Assembly (NCBI RefSeq): GCF_964246085.1
Contig: NZ_CAXTPD010000012.1
Direction: 5' to 3' (one strand)
DNA length: 64,000 nucleotides
From: Brotaphodocola sp003480315
GTDB taxonomy: Bacteria > Bacillota > Clostridia > Lachnospirales > Lachnospiraceae
Below, one piece after another: positions 42,499-51,359 of this stretch. Numbering within the stretch: the stretch's first letter is position 1; every line of letters starts with the position of its first letter. The notes beneath the pieces were generated by a model. That model ran no database searches and was not told the DNA's origin. It saw nothing but the letters and a program-made list of their open reading frames with translations. Both the position numbers and the translations under genes were made by a program.

Positions 42499-42654
42499 AT
42501 GGAAATTTCCAAGGAGGAACTGGTTGTGTGTATTGAGCGTGCCAGAAAGAAACTGGATGGCAGTATTGCGAACAAAGACGATTACCGCTATATTTATGAA
42601 AACAGCATAGCGCTTGACCGCCTGCTTGAGATATACATCAGCATGGAATATTAA
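42499..42654 (+). CDS. Spo0E-like aspartyl-phosphate phosphatase family protein
   Basis: A 51-residue protein of two predicted helices. The second helix contains the Spo0E-type motif S-x-x-L-D-x-L (NSIALDRLLE, residues 35-44). In Bacillus such proteins remove phosphate from Spo0A and delay sporulation. ATG 42499 follows GGAAGGAG by 11 nt; the upstream ATG at 42463 is less likely. It ends at a terminator before the dcw cluster. Family membership is fairly clear, but the target is inferred. Confidence 0.75.
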   Translation: MEISKEELVVCIERARKKLDGSIANKDDYRYIYENSIALDRLLEIYISMEY

Positions 42655-42691
42655 TGAAAAGATTCTTAACAAAGGTTTAACATCCATTCCG

Positions 42692-42734
42692 GAAGGATGT
42701 CCACAAAAGAAGTGTGGATATCCTTCTTTTTTTG
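42692..42734 (+). terminator. Intrinsic terminator upstream of the dcw cluster
   Basis: GAAGGATGTCCACA (42692-42705) pairs, with one mismatch, with TGTGGATATCCTTC (42713-42726), followed by seven or more Ts. Confidence 0.88.
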
Positions 42735-42777
42735 ACGAAAATTCCTGGATTTTCCAGTCGTTTTTGTTAAAAAAAAC

Positions 42778-42806
42778 TTGCTATTTTCTTACGCATGTAC
42801 TAAACT
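42778..42806 (+). promoter_or_regulatory. Promoter of the mraZ/dcw operon
   Basis: TTGCTA (42778-42783), a 17-bp spacer and TAAACT (42801-42806), immediately before the MraZ-box array. Confidence 0.5.
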
Positions 42807-42814
42807 TAAAATAC

Positions 42815-42870
42815 AAGTGGTGGAAAGTGGCACAAAGTGGTTTGAAATGGTACAAAAGTGGCATATGTGG
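42815..42870 (+). promoter_or_regulatory. MraZ-box array: six direct repeats at about 10-bp spacing
   Basis: AAGTGG-like units end at 42820, 42830, 42840, 42850 (AAATGG), 42861 and 42870 (ATGTGG). They lie just after the predicted transcript start and before mraZ, where MraZ is known to bind tandem repeats and repress its own operon. Confidence 0.8.
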
Positions 42871-42902
42871 GTGCCAGATGACAGGGTAACAGGTGATTGA
42901 TT

Positions 42903-43328
42903 ATGTTCATGGGTGAATACAATCATACAGTGGACGCGAAGGGAAGACTGATTGTCCCTTCCAAATTCAGAGAACAGCTTGGAGACGAATTCGTTGTAAC
43001 GAAAGGGCTCGATGGCTGTTTATTCGTCTATGAAAACACCGAATGGAAAGCCCTGGAAGAAAAGCTGCATGCCCTGCCTCTTACCAATGCAAACGCACGA
43101 AAGTTTTCACGCTTTTTTCTTGCGGGTGCTACTACCTGTGAAGTAGACAAACAGGGAAGAATTTTGCTGCCGGCTGTTTTAAGGGAGTTTGCCAAGATCG
43201 ATAAAGACGCAGTGTTAGTCGGCGTAGGAAGCCGGATTGAGATCTGGAGCAGAGATAATTGGAATCAGTCAAACACCTACGACGACATGGAAGAAATTGC
43301 AGAAAATATGGAGGGTCTTGGAATTTAA
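42903..43328 (+). CDS. mraZ: Transcriptional regulator MraZ
   Basis: A 141-residue protein of two AbrB-like halves, each with its conserved motif: VDAKGRLIVPSKFR (about 10-23) and VDKQGRILLPAVLR (about 82-95). It forms a ring and binds tandem boxes before its own gene. ATG 42903 gives the standard MFMGEYNHTVDAKGR start, with AGGTGA 6 nt upstream; the TTG at 42897 is less likely. One nucleotide separates it from rsmH. Confidence 0.96.
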   Translation: MFMGEYNHTVDAKGRLIVPSKFREQLGDEFVVTKGLDGCLFVYENTEWKALEEKLHALPLTNANARKFSRFFLAGATTCEVDKQGRILLPAVLREFAKIDKDAVLVGVGSRIEIWSRDNWNQSNTYDDMEEIAENMEGLGI

Positions 43329-43329
43329 G

Positions 43330-44265
43330 ATGGCATTTGAGCATAAATCAGTATTACTGTATGAAACGGTTGACAGCCTGAACATCAGGCCGGACGGTAT
43401 CTATGTGGATGGAACCCTGGGCGGAGGCGGACATGCCTATGAGGTCTGCAGACGGCTGGGAGAACATGGACGCCTGATCGGCATCGACCAGGATGCAGAC
43501 GCGATCGCGGCGGCCACCAAACGCCTGGAGCCGTTTGCGGACAAGGTTACGGTGGTACGAAGCAACTATGAGAATATTGCTTCGGTCCTTCATGAGCTTG
43601 GTATTGAGAAGGTGGACGGCATTTATCTGGATCTGGGAGTTTCCTCCTATCAGCTGGATACTGCTTCCCGGGGGTTTACCTACCGGGAGGATGCGCCGCT
43701 GGATATGCGTATGGACCAGCGGAATACCCAGACGGCAGCAGATATTGTGAATACCTACAGCGAGATGGAACTTTACCGGATCATCCGTGATTATGGAGAG
43801 GACCGTTTTGCCAAGAATATTGCCAAGCACATTGTGCGGCAGCGTCAGGAAAAGCCTTACGAGACGACCGGAGAACTCATTGAGACCATAAAGGCCGCAA
43901 TTCCGGCCAAAATCCGGGCAACGGGAGGTCACCCGGCCAAGCGTACGTTTCAGGCAATCCGCATTGAGCTAAACCATGAGCTGGATGTATTAAACTGCTC
44001 CATCGATACCATGATTGACCTCCTGAATCCGGGAGGACGGTTAAGCATTATTACCTTCCATTCACTGGAAGACCGGATCGTGAAAAAACGCTTCCGGGAC
44101 AATGAAAATCCCTGCATCTGCCCGCCGGAATTCCCGGTATGCATGTGCGGCAGAAAGAGCAAAGGCACTGTGATCACAAGAAAACCCATCGTGCCGGGGG
44201 AAGAAGAATTAGAATACAACAAGCGCTCGAAGAGTTCCAAGCTTCGGGTATTTGAAAGAGCATAA
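43330..44265 (+). CDS. rsmH: 16S rRNA (cytosine-1402 N4) methyltransferase
   Basis: A 311-residue SAM-dependent enzyme that methylates C1402 of 16S rRNA. Motifs are YVDGTLGGGGHAYEV (about 24-38), YLDLGVSSYQLD and LNPGGRLSIITFHSLEDR. The frame is open upstream through mraZ, but ATG 43330 matches the family start (MAFEHKSVLL). The ribosome binding site is weak and 14 nt away, so it is likely coupled to mraZ translation. Confidence 0.96.
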   Translation: MAFEHKSVLLYETVDSLNIRPDGIYVDGTLGGGGHAYEVCRRLGEHGRLIGIDQDADAIAAATKRLEPFADKVTVVRSNYENIASVLHELGIEKVDGIYLDLGVSSYQLDTASRGFTYREDAPLDMRMDQRNTQTAADIVNTYSEMELYRIIRDYGEDRFAKNIAKHIVRQRQEKPYETTGELIETIKAAIPAKIRATGGHPAKRTFQAIRIELNHELDVLNCSIDTMIDLLNPGGRLSIITFHSLEDRIVKKRFRDNENPCICPPEFPVCMCGRKSKGTVITRKPIVPGEEELEYNKRSKSSKLRVFERA

Positions 44266-44307
44266 ATAAAAGAGAATCTTACGTAAGAGAAAAAAGGAGG
44301 AATGAGT

Positions 44308-44781
44308 ATGGCTTCGCACAGAGCAGCAAACCAGGGCTATGTGTACGGAACTGCAGCCAGAAATATGGCAGCAGAGAGGGAACGCACAAGAAAGCAGAGA
44401 GTGGTGCAGTACCGCCAGGATATGAGCCATACTGTCAGAAAAAATCAGGAAAAGGCACTTCAGATGAATCTGCCGTACGTGATCATGCTGACACTGGCAG
44501 CAGTCTGCGCACTGTATATCTGTATCGGGTATCTGCATGTGCAGTCCTCCATGACCGCAAAGATCCACAACATTGAGACGCTGGAGCAGCAGCTGGAGCA
44601 GCTTCGCTCTGAGAACGATGCGCTGCAGACCCGCATCAATACCGATATGGACCTGGATCACATCTACAAGGTAGCTACAGAGGAACTTGGCATGGTATAT
44701 GCCAACCGTAATCAGGTGTTATTATATGATAAAACGGAAAGCGAGTATGTAAGACAATATGAGGACATCCCAAAACACTAA
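44308..44781 (+). CDS. ftsL: FtsL-like cell division protein
   Basis: A 157-residue bitopic membrane protein: basic cytosolic N-terminus (1-50), one membrane helix (about 55-75, YVIMLTLAAVCALYICIG) and an outside coiled coil rich in Leu and Glu/Gln (about 85-115). FtsL forms a complex with FtsQ and helps activate the division PBP. The ATG at 44308 lies 7 nt after GGAGG; the ATG at 44302 is too close. Position between rsmH and the PBP genes supports the call. Its end overlaps the next gene. Confidence 0.85.
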   Translation: MASHRAANQGYVYGTAARNMAAERERTRKQRVVQYRQDMSHTVRKNQEKALQMNLPYVIMLTLAAVCALYICIGYLHVQSSMTAKIHNIETLEQQLEQLRSENDALQTRINTDMDLDHIYKVATEELGMVYANRNQVLLYDKTESEYVRQYEDIPKH

Positions 44782-47104
44782 TCAGGATTCAAGGATGGGG
44801 GAGAAGCGAAGATCTGGTGCACGCCGGATCTTCACGAGATATATGCAGGAAAAGCTGGCGATCACAGTTATTGTGATTACGCTGGCTTTGTTTGCGTTAA
44901 TCTATGTGTTGTATCACATCATCACCACAAAGCAGGACAGCTACAACCAGATCGTGCTGTCCCAGCAGCAGTATGACAGCCGTGTGCTGCCGTACCGGCG
45001 GGGCGATATCGTAGACCGCAACGGTACATATCTGGCAACTACGGAGAAGGTATATAATCTGATCATTGACCCGAAGCAGATCATGTCGGCGGAAACAGAT
45101 TATCTGGACGCAACGGTTACGGCACTTGTCACGGTATTTGGTTATGATGAGACTGAGATGAAAAATCTGATCCGGGATAATTCCGGAAAGGCCTATCTGC
45201 GTTATGCGAAACAGCTTTCCTATGACCAGAAGGAAGCGTTCGAACAGTACCAGTCTGATACCAATAAGGCCAATGCCAAGGCGGATTCAAAGGCTCGTGT
45301 TAAGGGAATCTGGTTTGAAGATGAATTTAAACGGATCTATCCTTATAATTCCCTGGCCTGTAATGTGATCGGCTTTGCGACCAGCGATGGCGGCACGGGA
45401 AACGGCGGTATTGAACAGTCCTATAATGATTCACTGGTAGGTACCAATGGCCGGGAATATGGTTATCTGAATGATGATTCCAACCTGGAACGTGTCATCA
45501 AACCGGCAGAGAACGGAGATACGATAGTTTCCACAATTGATGTGAATATTCAGAACGCAGTGGAAAAGCGCATCAATGAGTGGATGTCAGATCCGGGTTC
45601 CGAGCATATCGGCGTTGTGGTTATGAATCCCAACAATGGTGAAGTCCTGGCAATGGCTAACAACAGCATGTTTGATCTGAATAACCCGAGGAGCGCAGCA
45701 GACAGCTGCAGTGAAGAAGAATTGCGGACATACGGATTAAAGGAGGCCATGCAGACGTATAACCGCCAGCATAAGAAAACAGATGGCAGCACCATCACAA
45801 CCGATCAGGTGCCGGAGCATTACTCAGCAGACGAGATCCGCTCCTTTGGCCTTCAGGTAGCCTGGAACCAGAAATGGCGGAATTATGATATCAGTGATAC
45901 CTTTGAGCCGGGCTCTCCGTCCAAAATCTTTACGGTTGCGGCAGCTCTGGAGGAGGGTGTGATCTCTCCGAATGATACCTTCTATTGCGATGGCTATCAG
46001 GAGGTAGCTGGACATCAGATTAAGTGTACGGCCTTTCATAAGGGCGGACATGGCATGCTGACTGCGGCGGAGGCTCTGATGGTTTCCTGCAATGATGCCA
46101 TGATGCAGATTGCGGCCAAGATGGGAGTAACCACGTTTACCCGCTATATGACAGCCTTTGGGTTTGGCCAGAAGACCGGTATCGACCTGCCGGGTGAGGC
46201 AGATGCGAAGGGACTGGTGCGAAGTGCCAGCGAGATGAACTCTGCGGACCTGGCGACCAACTCCTTCGGACAGAACTATAACTGTTCCATGATCCAGATG
46301 GCGGCAGCCTACTGCTCTGTGATCAACGGAGGCTCTTATTATGAGCCTCATGTGGTAAAGCAGATCTTAAATGAACAGGGTTCCGTGGTGAAGGAAGTAA
46401 AACCGAAACTGGTCCGGGAAACAGTATCCGAGTCGACCAGCAACTTTATCAAGGATGCACTGTTCCGCACAGTTTCTGAGGGAACCGGTAAGGCAGCGGC
46501 TGTAGAAGGCTATGAGATTGCCGGAAAGACTGGTACGGCAGAGAAAATTCCGCGTTCCGCGAAGAATTATCTGCTTTCCTTCTGTGGCTTTGCACCGGCT
46601 AACGATCCGCAGGTGCTGGTGTACGTAACGATAGATACTCCGCACGTGGAGGATCAGCCGCACAGTACTTATGCCAGCGGGGTGTTCTCAAAAATCATGG
46701 GAGATATTCTTCCATATCTGAATGTATTCCCATCTGTAGACTTTGAGACACAGCAGAATGAGGCAGCTGCGCAGCTTCCGGAGGCAGAGGGTATCACTGA
46801 CAACAGCGGGCTGACTTCAGAAACTGAGACACCGGAAGAGCCGAAGGTATATGAGACCGAAGAATATATTGAGCCGGGTGATGATTCTGATCTGCCGGAG
46901 GATGTGCCGGAGAGTACAGAAGACGGAGAGAATGGAGGCAGCTATGTGCTTCCGCCTCAGACGGTTCCGGAGACATCTGCTTCGGAGAACAGTAACGGAA
47001 GCGAAGAGACTTCTGCAAAGACGGCAGATCAGAACGAGACAGGCGCGCAGGAAAACCAGCCGGAGCGGGAAACCATGAGTGAAACATCTGCTGCAGGAGA
47101 ATAA
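44759..47104 (+). CDS. Class B penicillin-binding protein (FtsI/PBP2-like division transpeptidase)
   Basis: A 781-residue septal transpeptidase with an N-terminal anchor (about 32-55), a dimerisation domain and a transpeptidase domain. The active site is Ser386-x-x-Lys389, written GSPSK rather than the usual GSTFK; SCN is at 443-445 and KTG at 590-592. About 60 extra residues lie between the usual 'AMAN' strand and the active site. The last 120 residues form an acidic Glu/Thr/Ser-rich tail without PASTA repeats. Probably the vegetative member of the tandem PBP pair. It overlaps ftsL by 23 bp. Confidence 0.9.
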   Translation: MRTSQNTNQDSRMGEKRRSGARRIFTRYMQEKLAITVIVITLALFALIYVLYHIITTKQDSYNQIVLSQQQYDSRVLPYRRGDIVDRNGTYLATTEKVYNLIIDPKQIMSAETDYLDATVTALVTVFGYDETEMKNLIRDNSGKAYLRYAKQLSYDQKEAFEQYQSDTNKANAKADSKARVKGIWFEDEFKRIYPYNSLACNVIGFATSDGGTGNGGIEQSYNDSLVGTNGREYGYLNDDSNLERVIKPAENGDTIVSTIDVNIQNAVEKRINEWMSDPGSEHIGVVVMNPNNGEVLAMANNSMFDLNNPRSAADSCSEEELRTYGLKEAMQTYNRQHKKTDGSTITTDQVPEHYSADEIRSFGLQVAWNQKWRNYDISDTFEPGSPSKIFTVAAALEEGVISPNDTFYCDGYQEVAGHQIKCTAFHKGGHGMLTAAEALMVSCNDAMMQIAAKMGVTTFTRYMTAFGFGQKTGIDLPGEADAKGLVRSASEMNSADLATNSFGQNYNCSMIQMAAAYCSVINGGSYYEPHVVKQILNEQGSVVKEVKPKLVRETVSESTSNFIKDALFRTVSEGTGKAAAVEGYEIAGKTGTAEKIPRSAKNYLLSFCGFAPANDPQVLVYVTIDTPHVEDQPHSTYASGVFSKIMGDILPYLNVFPSVDFETQQNEAAAQLPEAEGITDNSGLTSETETPEEPKVYETEEYIEPGDDSDLPEDVPESTEDGENGGSYVLPPQTVPETSASENSNGSEETSAKTADQNETGAQENQPERETMSETSAAGE

Positions 47105-47156
47105 AAAGATCCGGATATCTCATACAATAGAATAATGACTGCTTTAAGGAGCTGGT

Positions 47157-48929
47157 ATGGGAATGCTAAAACTGCTGTCTGTGCAGCATGGAAACCACAG
47201 CACGTTCCTGACGCATCACCGGAAGCGGATAGCCGTCCTGTTTGGCCTGCTGTGTTTTTGTATGGCAGGGCTGACTGGGCGGCTTGTGTTTCTTATGCTG
47301 TACCGGGCGGACCATTACAGTGAGATGGCAGAAGAGCTGCATCAGCGGGAACGTTCGATTAAGGCGGCCAGAGGCCGGATCCTGGATCGAAATGGAACGG
47401 TGATCGCAGCCAACCGGACCGTCTGCACCATTTCCGTGATCCATAACCAGATTAAAAATCCGGAGACAGTCATTCAAAGTCTCTGTGAAATTCTGGGGAC
47501 AGAGGAGGATTCTGTCCGGAAAAAAGTGGAAAAACGCAGCTCCCGTGAGATCATCCGTACGAATGTGGATAAGGAGACTGGCGACCGGATCCGGGAATTG
47601 CATCTGGCAGGCGTGAAGGTGGATGAGGATTACAGGCGTTCCTATCCCTTTGACAGTCTTGCTTCGAAGGTGCTTGGTTTTACCGGAGGAGATAATCAGG
47701 GAATCATTGGCCTGGAGGCTGTATATGAATCCATCTTAAAAGGAAAGAACGGAACTATCCTCACTATGACGGATGCGGCCGGAGTGGAGCTGGAAAATGC
47801 GTTTGAGGAGCGGATCGAACCAGTGGCCGGGGCAGATCTATACCTGAGCCTGGATGTAAATATCCAGCAATATGCTGAACAGGCGGCACTTACGGTTATG
47901 GAACAAAAAAGCGCAAAACGGGTGTCTGTTATTGTCATGGATCCTCAGAATGGGGAAATCCTGGCAATGGTCAATGTACCCGAATTTAATCTCAACGATC
48001 CGTTCACATTAAATACAGAAGAGACAGCAGTGCTTTCGGCAAAGGAAAAACAGAAACGCCTGAATCAGATGTGGAGAAATCCATCCATCAATGATACCTA
48101 CGAGCCTGGGTCTACCTTTAAGATCATTACTGCGGCAGCAGGCCTGGAGGCTGGTGCTGTTGCTCTGACAGACCGGTTTTCCTGCCCTGGCTTTCGGGTT
48201 GTGGAGGACCGGAAGATCCGTTGCCACAAGGTGGGCGGACATGGAGAGGAGACCTTTCTGCAGGGGGCCATGAACTCCTGCAATCCGGTGTTCATCGATG
48301 TGGGACAGCGTCTTGGCATTGACCGGTACTGTCAGTATTTTGAACAGTTCGGACTGCGGGAGAAAACCGGTATCGATCTGCCTGGAGAAGCCTCCACCAT
48401 CATGCACAAAAAAGAAAACATGGGGCTGGTGGAGCTGGCCACAGTCTCCTTTGGCCAGTCTTTTCAGATTACGCCCATTCAGCTGATCACCACGGCAGCA
48501 TCCATTGTGAATGGAGGCGTGCGGATCACACCTCATTTTGGCGTGAAGGCAGTGGCGGCGGATGGAAGCTTTCTCCATAGGTTTTCTTACCCGGAGGGAA
48601 AGCGGATCCTTTCGGAGGAGACCAGCAAAACCATGCGTTACGTGCTGGAACAGGTGGTGGCGGAGGGCAGCGGAAAAAAGGCGGCGGTGTCAGGCTTTCA
48701 CATAGGCGGAAAGACAGCTACCTCTGAAAAATTGCCGCGAAGCCTGAAAAAATATATTTCTTCCTTTGTGGGCTTTGCGCCGGCGGACGATCCTCAGGTG
48801 ATCGCTCTGATCACCATTGATGAGCCTCAGGGCATCTATTATGGCGGAACCATTGCAGCTCCTGTGATCGCGGATATTTTTCAGAACATTCTGCCGTATC
48901 TGGGGATCCGGCGAGAGAGCCATTTTTAG
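47157..48929 (+). CDS. Class B penicillin-binding protein, SpoVD/FtsI-like, with altered KTG box
   Basis: A 590-residue transpeptidase with one membrane anchor (about 25-48), a conserved GRILDRNG dimerisation segment (73-80), the active-site Ser319-x-x-Lys322 in EPGSTFK, and SCN in GAMNSCNPVF. The third box reads KTA (GGKTATSEKLPRS) instead of KTG. No PASTA domain follows, so it is shorter than Bacillus SpoVD. As in Bacillus, where pbpB and spoVD are neighbours, one of the pair may serve spore cortex synthesis; which one is inferred. AAGGAG lies 6 nt before the ATG. Confidence 0.88.
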   Translation: MGMLKLLSVQHGNHSTFLTHHRKRIAVLFGLLCFCMAGLTGRLVFLMLYRADHYSEMAEELHQRERSIKAARGRILDRNGTVIAANRTVCTISVIHNQIKNPETVIQSLCEILGTEEDSVRKKVEKRSSREIIRTNVDKETGDRIRELHLAGVKVDEDYRRSYPFDSLASKVLGFTGGDNQGIIGLEAVYESILKGKNGTILTMTDAAGVELENAFEERIEPVAGADLYLSLDVNIQQYAEQAALTVMEQKSAKRVSVIVMDPQNGEILAMVNVPEFNLNDPFTLNTEETAVLSAKEKQKRLNQMWRNPSINDTYEPGSTFKIITAAAGLEAGAVALTDRFSCPGFRVVEDRKIRCHKVGGHGEETFLQGAMNSCNPVFIDVGQRLGIDRYCQYFEQFGLREKTGIDLPGEASTIMHKKENMGLVELATVSFGQSFQITPIQLITTAASIVNGGVRITPHFGVKAVAADGSFLHRFSYPEGKRILSEETSKTMRYVLEQVVAEGSGKKAAVSGFHIGGKTATSEKLPRSLKKYISSFVGFAPADDPQVIALITIDEPQGIYYGGTIAAPVIADIFQNILPYLGIRRESHF

Positions 48930-48958
48930 TTGATTATTCAAACGAAAAGACGTATACT
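48930..48958 (+). promoter_or_regulatory. Internal promoter upstream of mraY
   Basis: TTGATT (48930-48935), a 17-bp spacer and TATACT (48953-48958) in the 71-nt gap after the second PBP gene. Confidence 0.65.
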
Positions 48959-49000
48959 TATGAATATGTCAAAAATACATAAGGAATTTAGGAGAGTATC

Positions 49001-49969
49001 ATGATTAACGAAACTATTCTTGCGATCATCATCGCATTTGCAGTCAGCGCGATCCTCTGCCCGATCGTGATCCCGTTTCTGCATAAGCTGAAATTCGGGC
49101 AGCAGGTCAGGGAAGACGGACCTCAGGCACATTTAAAAAAGCAGGGAACACCGACCATGGGCGGCCTGGTATTCCTGACTGCTGTAGTGATCACATCCCT
49201 GTTATATATTCGCGATTATCCGCGCATCATTCCGGTACTGTTCATGACCGTGGGCTTTGGCGTTATCGGCTTTCTGGATGATTACATCAAGATCGTGATG
49301 AAGCGTTCAGAGGGTTTAAATCCGGTCCAGAAGTTGATCGGACAATTTATCATCACCGGCATTTTTGTATACTACCTGGTGTGCTCAGGTGAGGTTGGCA
49401 CTTCCATGCTGGTACCATTTACCGGTGGCTTTGAGCACGGACTTTATCTGAATCTTGGTTTTCTGTTCATTCCGTTTGTATTCTTCGTGGTTCTCGGAAC
49501 CGATAACGGCGTGAACTTTACCGATGGTCTGGATGGCCTTTGCACCAGTGTGACCATTTTGGTGGCAACATTTTTAACCATTATTTCCATTGGAGAAAAC
49601 AGCGGCATCAGCCCGATCACCGGAGCGGTTGTAGGCAGCCTGCTTGGTTTTTTGCTGTTTAATGTTTATCCGGCAAAGGTATTTATGGGCGACACCGGCT
49701 CCCTGGCTCTGGGCGGTTTTGTATCAGCCAGCGCATTCATGATGCAGATTCCGCTGTTCATCCCCATCATTGGTCTGATCTACCTGGTGGAGGTGCTGTC
49801 AGTTATCATGCAGGTGTCTTATTTTAAGGCGACTCACGGAAAACGCATTTTCCGCATGGCGCCGATCCATCATCATTTCGAGCTGGGCGGCTGGTCTGAG
49901 ACCCGGGTGGTCGCAGTCTTTTCCATTGTTACCGCGCTGCTTTGTCTGGTGGCATACTTAGGATTATAA
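49001..49969 (+). CDS. mraY: Phospho-N-acetylmuramoyl-pentapeptide transferase
   Basis: A membrane enzyme that makes lipid I from UDP-MurNAc-pentapeptide and undecaprenyl phosphate. The 322 residues have ten helices. Catalytic marks are GTPTMGG, FLDDYIK (Asp pair), NFTDGLDGL and APIHHHFE. TTAGGAGAG precedes the ATG. It is the first gene of the lipid-linked part of the dcw cluster. Confidence 0.97.
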   Translation: MINETILAIIIAFAVSAILCPIVIPFLHKLKFGQQVREDGPQAHLKKQGTPTMGGLVFLTAVVITSLLYIRDYPRIIPVLFMTVGFGVIGFLDDYIKIVMKRSEGLNPVQKLIGQFIITGIFVYYLVCSGEVGTSMLVPFTGGFEHGLYLNLGFLFIPFVFFVVLGTDNGVNFTDGLDGLCTSVTILVATFLTIISIGENSGISPITGAVVGSLLGFLLFNVYPAKVFMGDTGSLALGGFVSASAFMMQIPLFIPIIGLIYLVEVLSVIMQVSYFKATHGKRIFRMAPIHHHFELGGWSETRVVAVFSIVTALLCLVAYLGL

Positions 49970-49993
49970 TCGGAAGAACAGGAGGTATATGAG

Positions 49994-51349
49994 ATGAGTC
50001 AGAAAGTATTAGTGGCAGGTACCGGCAAGAGCGGTATCGCAGCAGCAAAGCTTCTTCTTGCCATGGGCGGTGAGGTCGTGCTTTATGACGGCAACGACAA
50101 ACTGGATCCGGAGAAGATCAAAGAAAATTTTGAGGAAGACGCAAAGGTTACCGTTGTTCTGGGAGAGCTTACCAGACCGGATCTGTTAGGCGTAGAGCTT
50201 TCCATCATCAGTCCGGGCATTCCGCTGGATGCTCCGTTTGTACCGGTACTGGATGAAGCCAAAATCCCGATCTGGAGTGAGATCCAGTTGGCATATCATG
50301 TGGCAAAGGGCAGGCTGATCGCCATTACCGGAACCAACGGAAAGACGACTACAACTGCATTGACCGGTGCTATCATGAAGACATTTTTCAACGAGGTGTT
50401 TGTGGTAGGAAACATTGGCATTCCGTATACCGATGTGGCCCTGGACACGACCGAAAAGTCTGTGACCGTGGCAGAGGTTTCCAGCTTCCAGCTTGAGACC
50501 ATCATGGATTTTCATCCAAATGTCAGCGCTATCCTGAACATCACGCCGGATCACTTAAACCGTCACGGAACCATGGAAAATTATATCGAAGTGAAAGAGC
50601 GTGTGGCGGTCAACCAGACGGAGGATGACTGCATTGTGCTGAATTACGATGACAAGGTACTGCGCGAGTTTGGCGAGAAGAAGGATCTGAAACCGAAGGT
50701 TATCTTCTTCTCCAGCACCCAGACCTTAAAAGAGGGCATGTACTTAGACGGTGACATGATGATCTATGCACATGACGGCAAAAAAGAGGAAGTCTTAAAC
50801 GTAAAGACGGATATGCAGCTTCTCGGCAAGCACAATCACGAGAATGTCATGGCAGCAGTAGCCATGAGCATCCGCATGGGCGTGCCGATGGACCTGATCC
50901 GAAAAGCAGTAAAGGAATTTAAGGCCGTTGAGCACCGTATCGAGTTTGTTCTGGAGCGTTCCGGAGTCCGTTACTACAACGATTCCAAGGGAACCAACCC
51001 GGACGCAGCGATCCAGGCAATCCGTGCCATGCCGGGACCGACTGTCCTGATCGCAGGCGGCTATGACAAGCACAGTGAATACGATGAGTGGATTGAAGCA
51101 TTTGGCGATAAGGTAAAATACCTGGTGCTGATCGGTCAGACCCGTGACAAGATTGCGGAGTGTGCAAGAAGCCACGGATTTACGGATATCATGTATGCAG
51201 AGGATATGCCAGAGGCAGTACGCGTCTGTGCTGCTTATGCCAATGCGGGAGATAATGTGCTTCTGTCTCCGGCCTGCGCAAGCTGGGGAATGTTTGACAA
51301 CTACGAGCAGCGCGGCGAAATTTTCAAGGAATGCGTAAGAAACCTGTAG
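49994..51349 (+). CDS. murD: UDP-N-acetylmuramoylalanine-D-glutamate ligase
   Basis: A cytosolic Mur ligase that adds D-Glu to UDP-MurNAc-L-Ala. Of 451 residues, the N-terminal Rossmann part shows VAGTGKSGIAAAKLL, the ATP loop is ITGTNGKTTTTAL (about 113-125), and LNITPDHLNRHG and YNDSKGTNPDA are the usual Mur motifs. AGGAGGTAT precedes the ATG. ftsW starts 10 nt after its stop. Confidence 0.97.
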   Translation: MSQKVLVAGTGKSGIAAAKLLLAMGGEVVLYDGNDKLDPEKIKENFEEDAKVTVVLGELTRPDLLGVELSIISPGIPLDAPFVPVLDEAKIPIWSEIQLAYHVAKGRLIAITGTNGKTTTTALTGAIMKTFFNEVFVVGNIGIPYTDVALDTTEKSVTVAEVSSFQLETIMDFHPNVSAILNITPDHLNRHGTMENYIEVKERVAVNQTEDDCIVLNYDDKVLREFGEKKDLKPKVIFFSSTQTLKEGMYLDGDMMIYAHDGKKEEVLNVKTDMQLLGKHNHENVMAAVAMSIRMGVPMDLIRKAVKEFKAVEHRIEFVLERSGVRYYNDSKGTNPDAAIQAIRAMPGPTVLIAGGYDKHSEYDEWIEAFGDKVKYLVLIGQTRDKIAECARSHGFTDIMYAEDMPEAVRVCAAYANAGDNVLLSPACASWGMFDNYEQRGEIFKECVRNL

Positions 51350-51359
51350 GAGGATTGGT

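Noticed and set aside
44302..44307. ATG at 44302 as the ftsL start
   Set aside because: It is only 1 nt from GGAGG; the ATG at 44308 has normal spacing.
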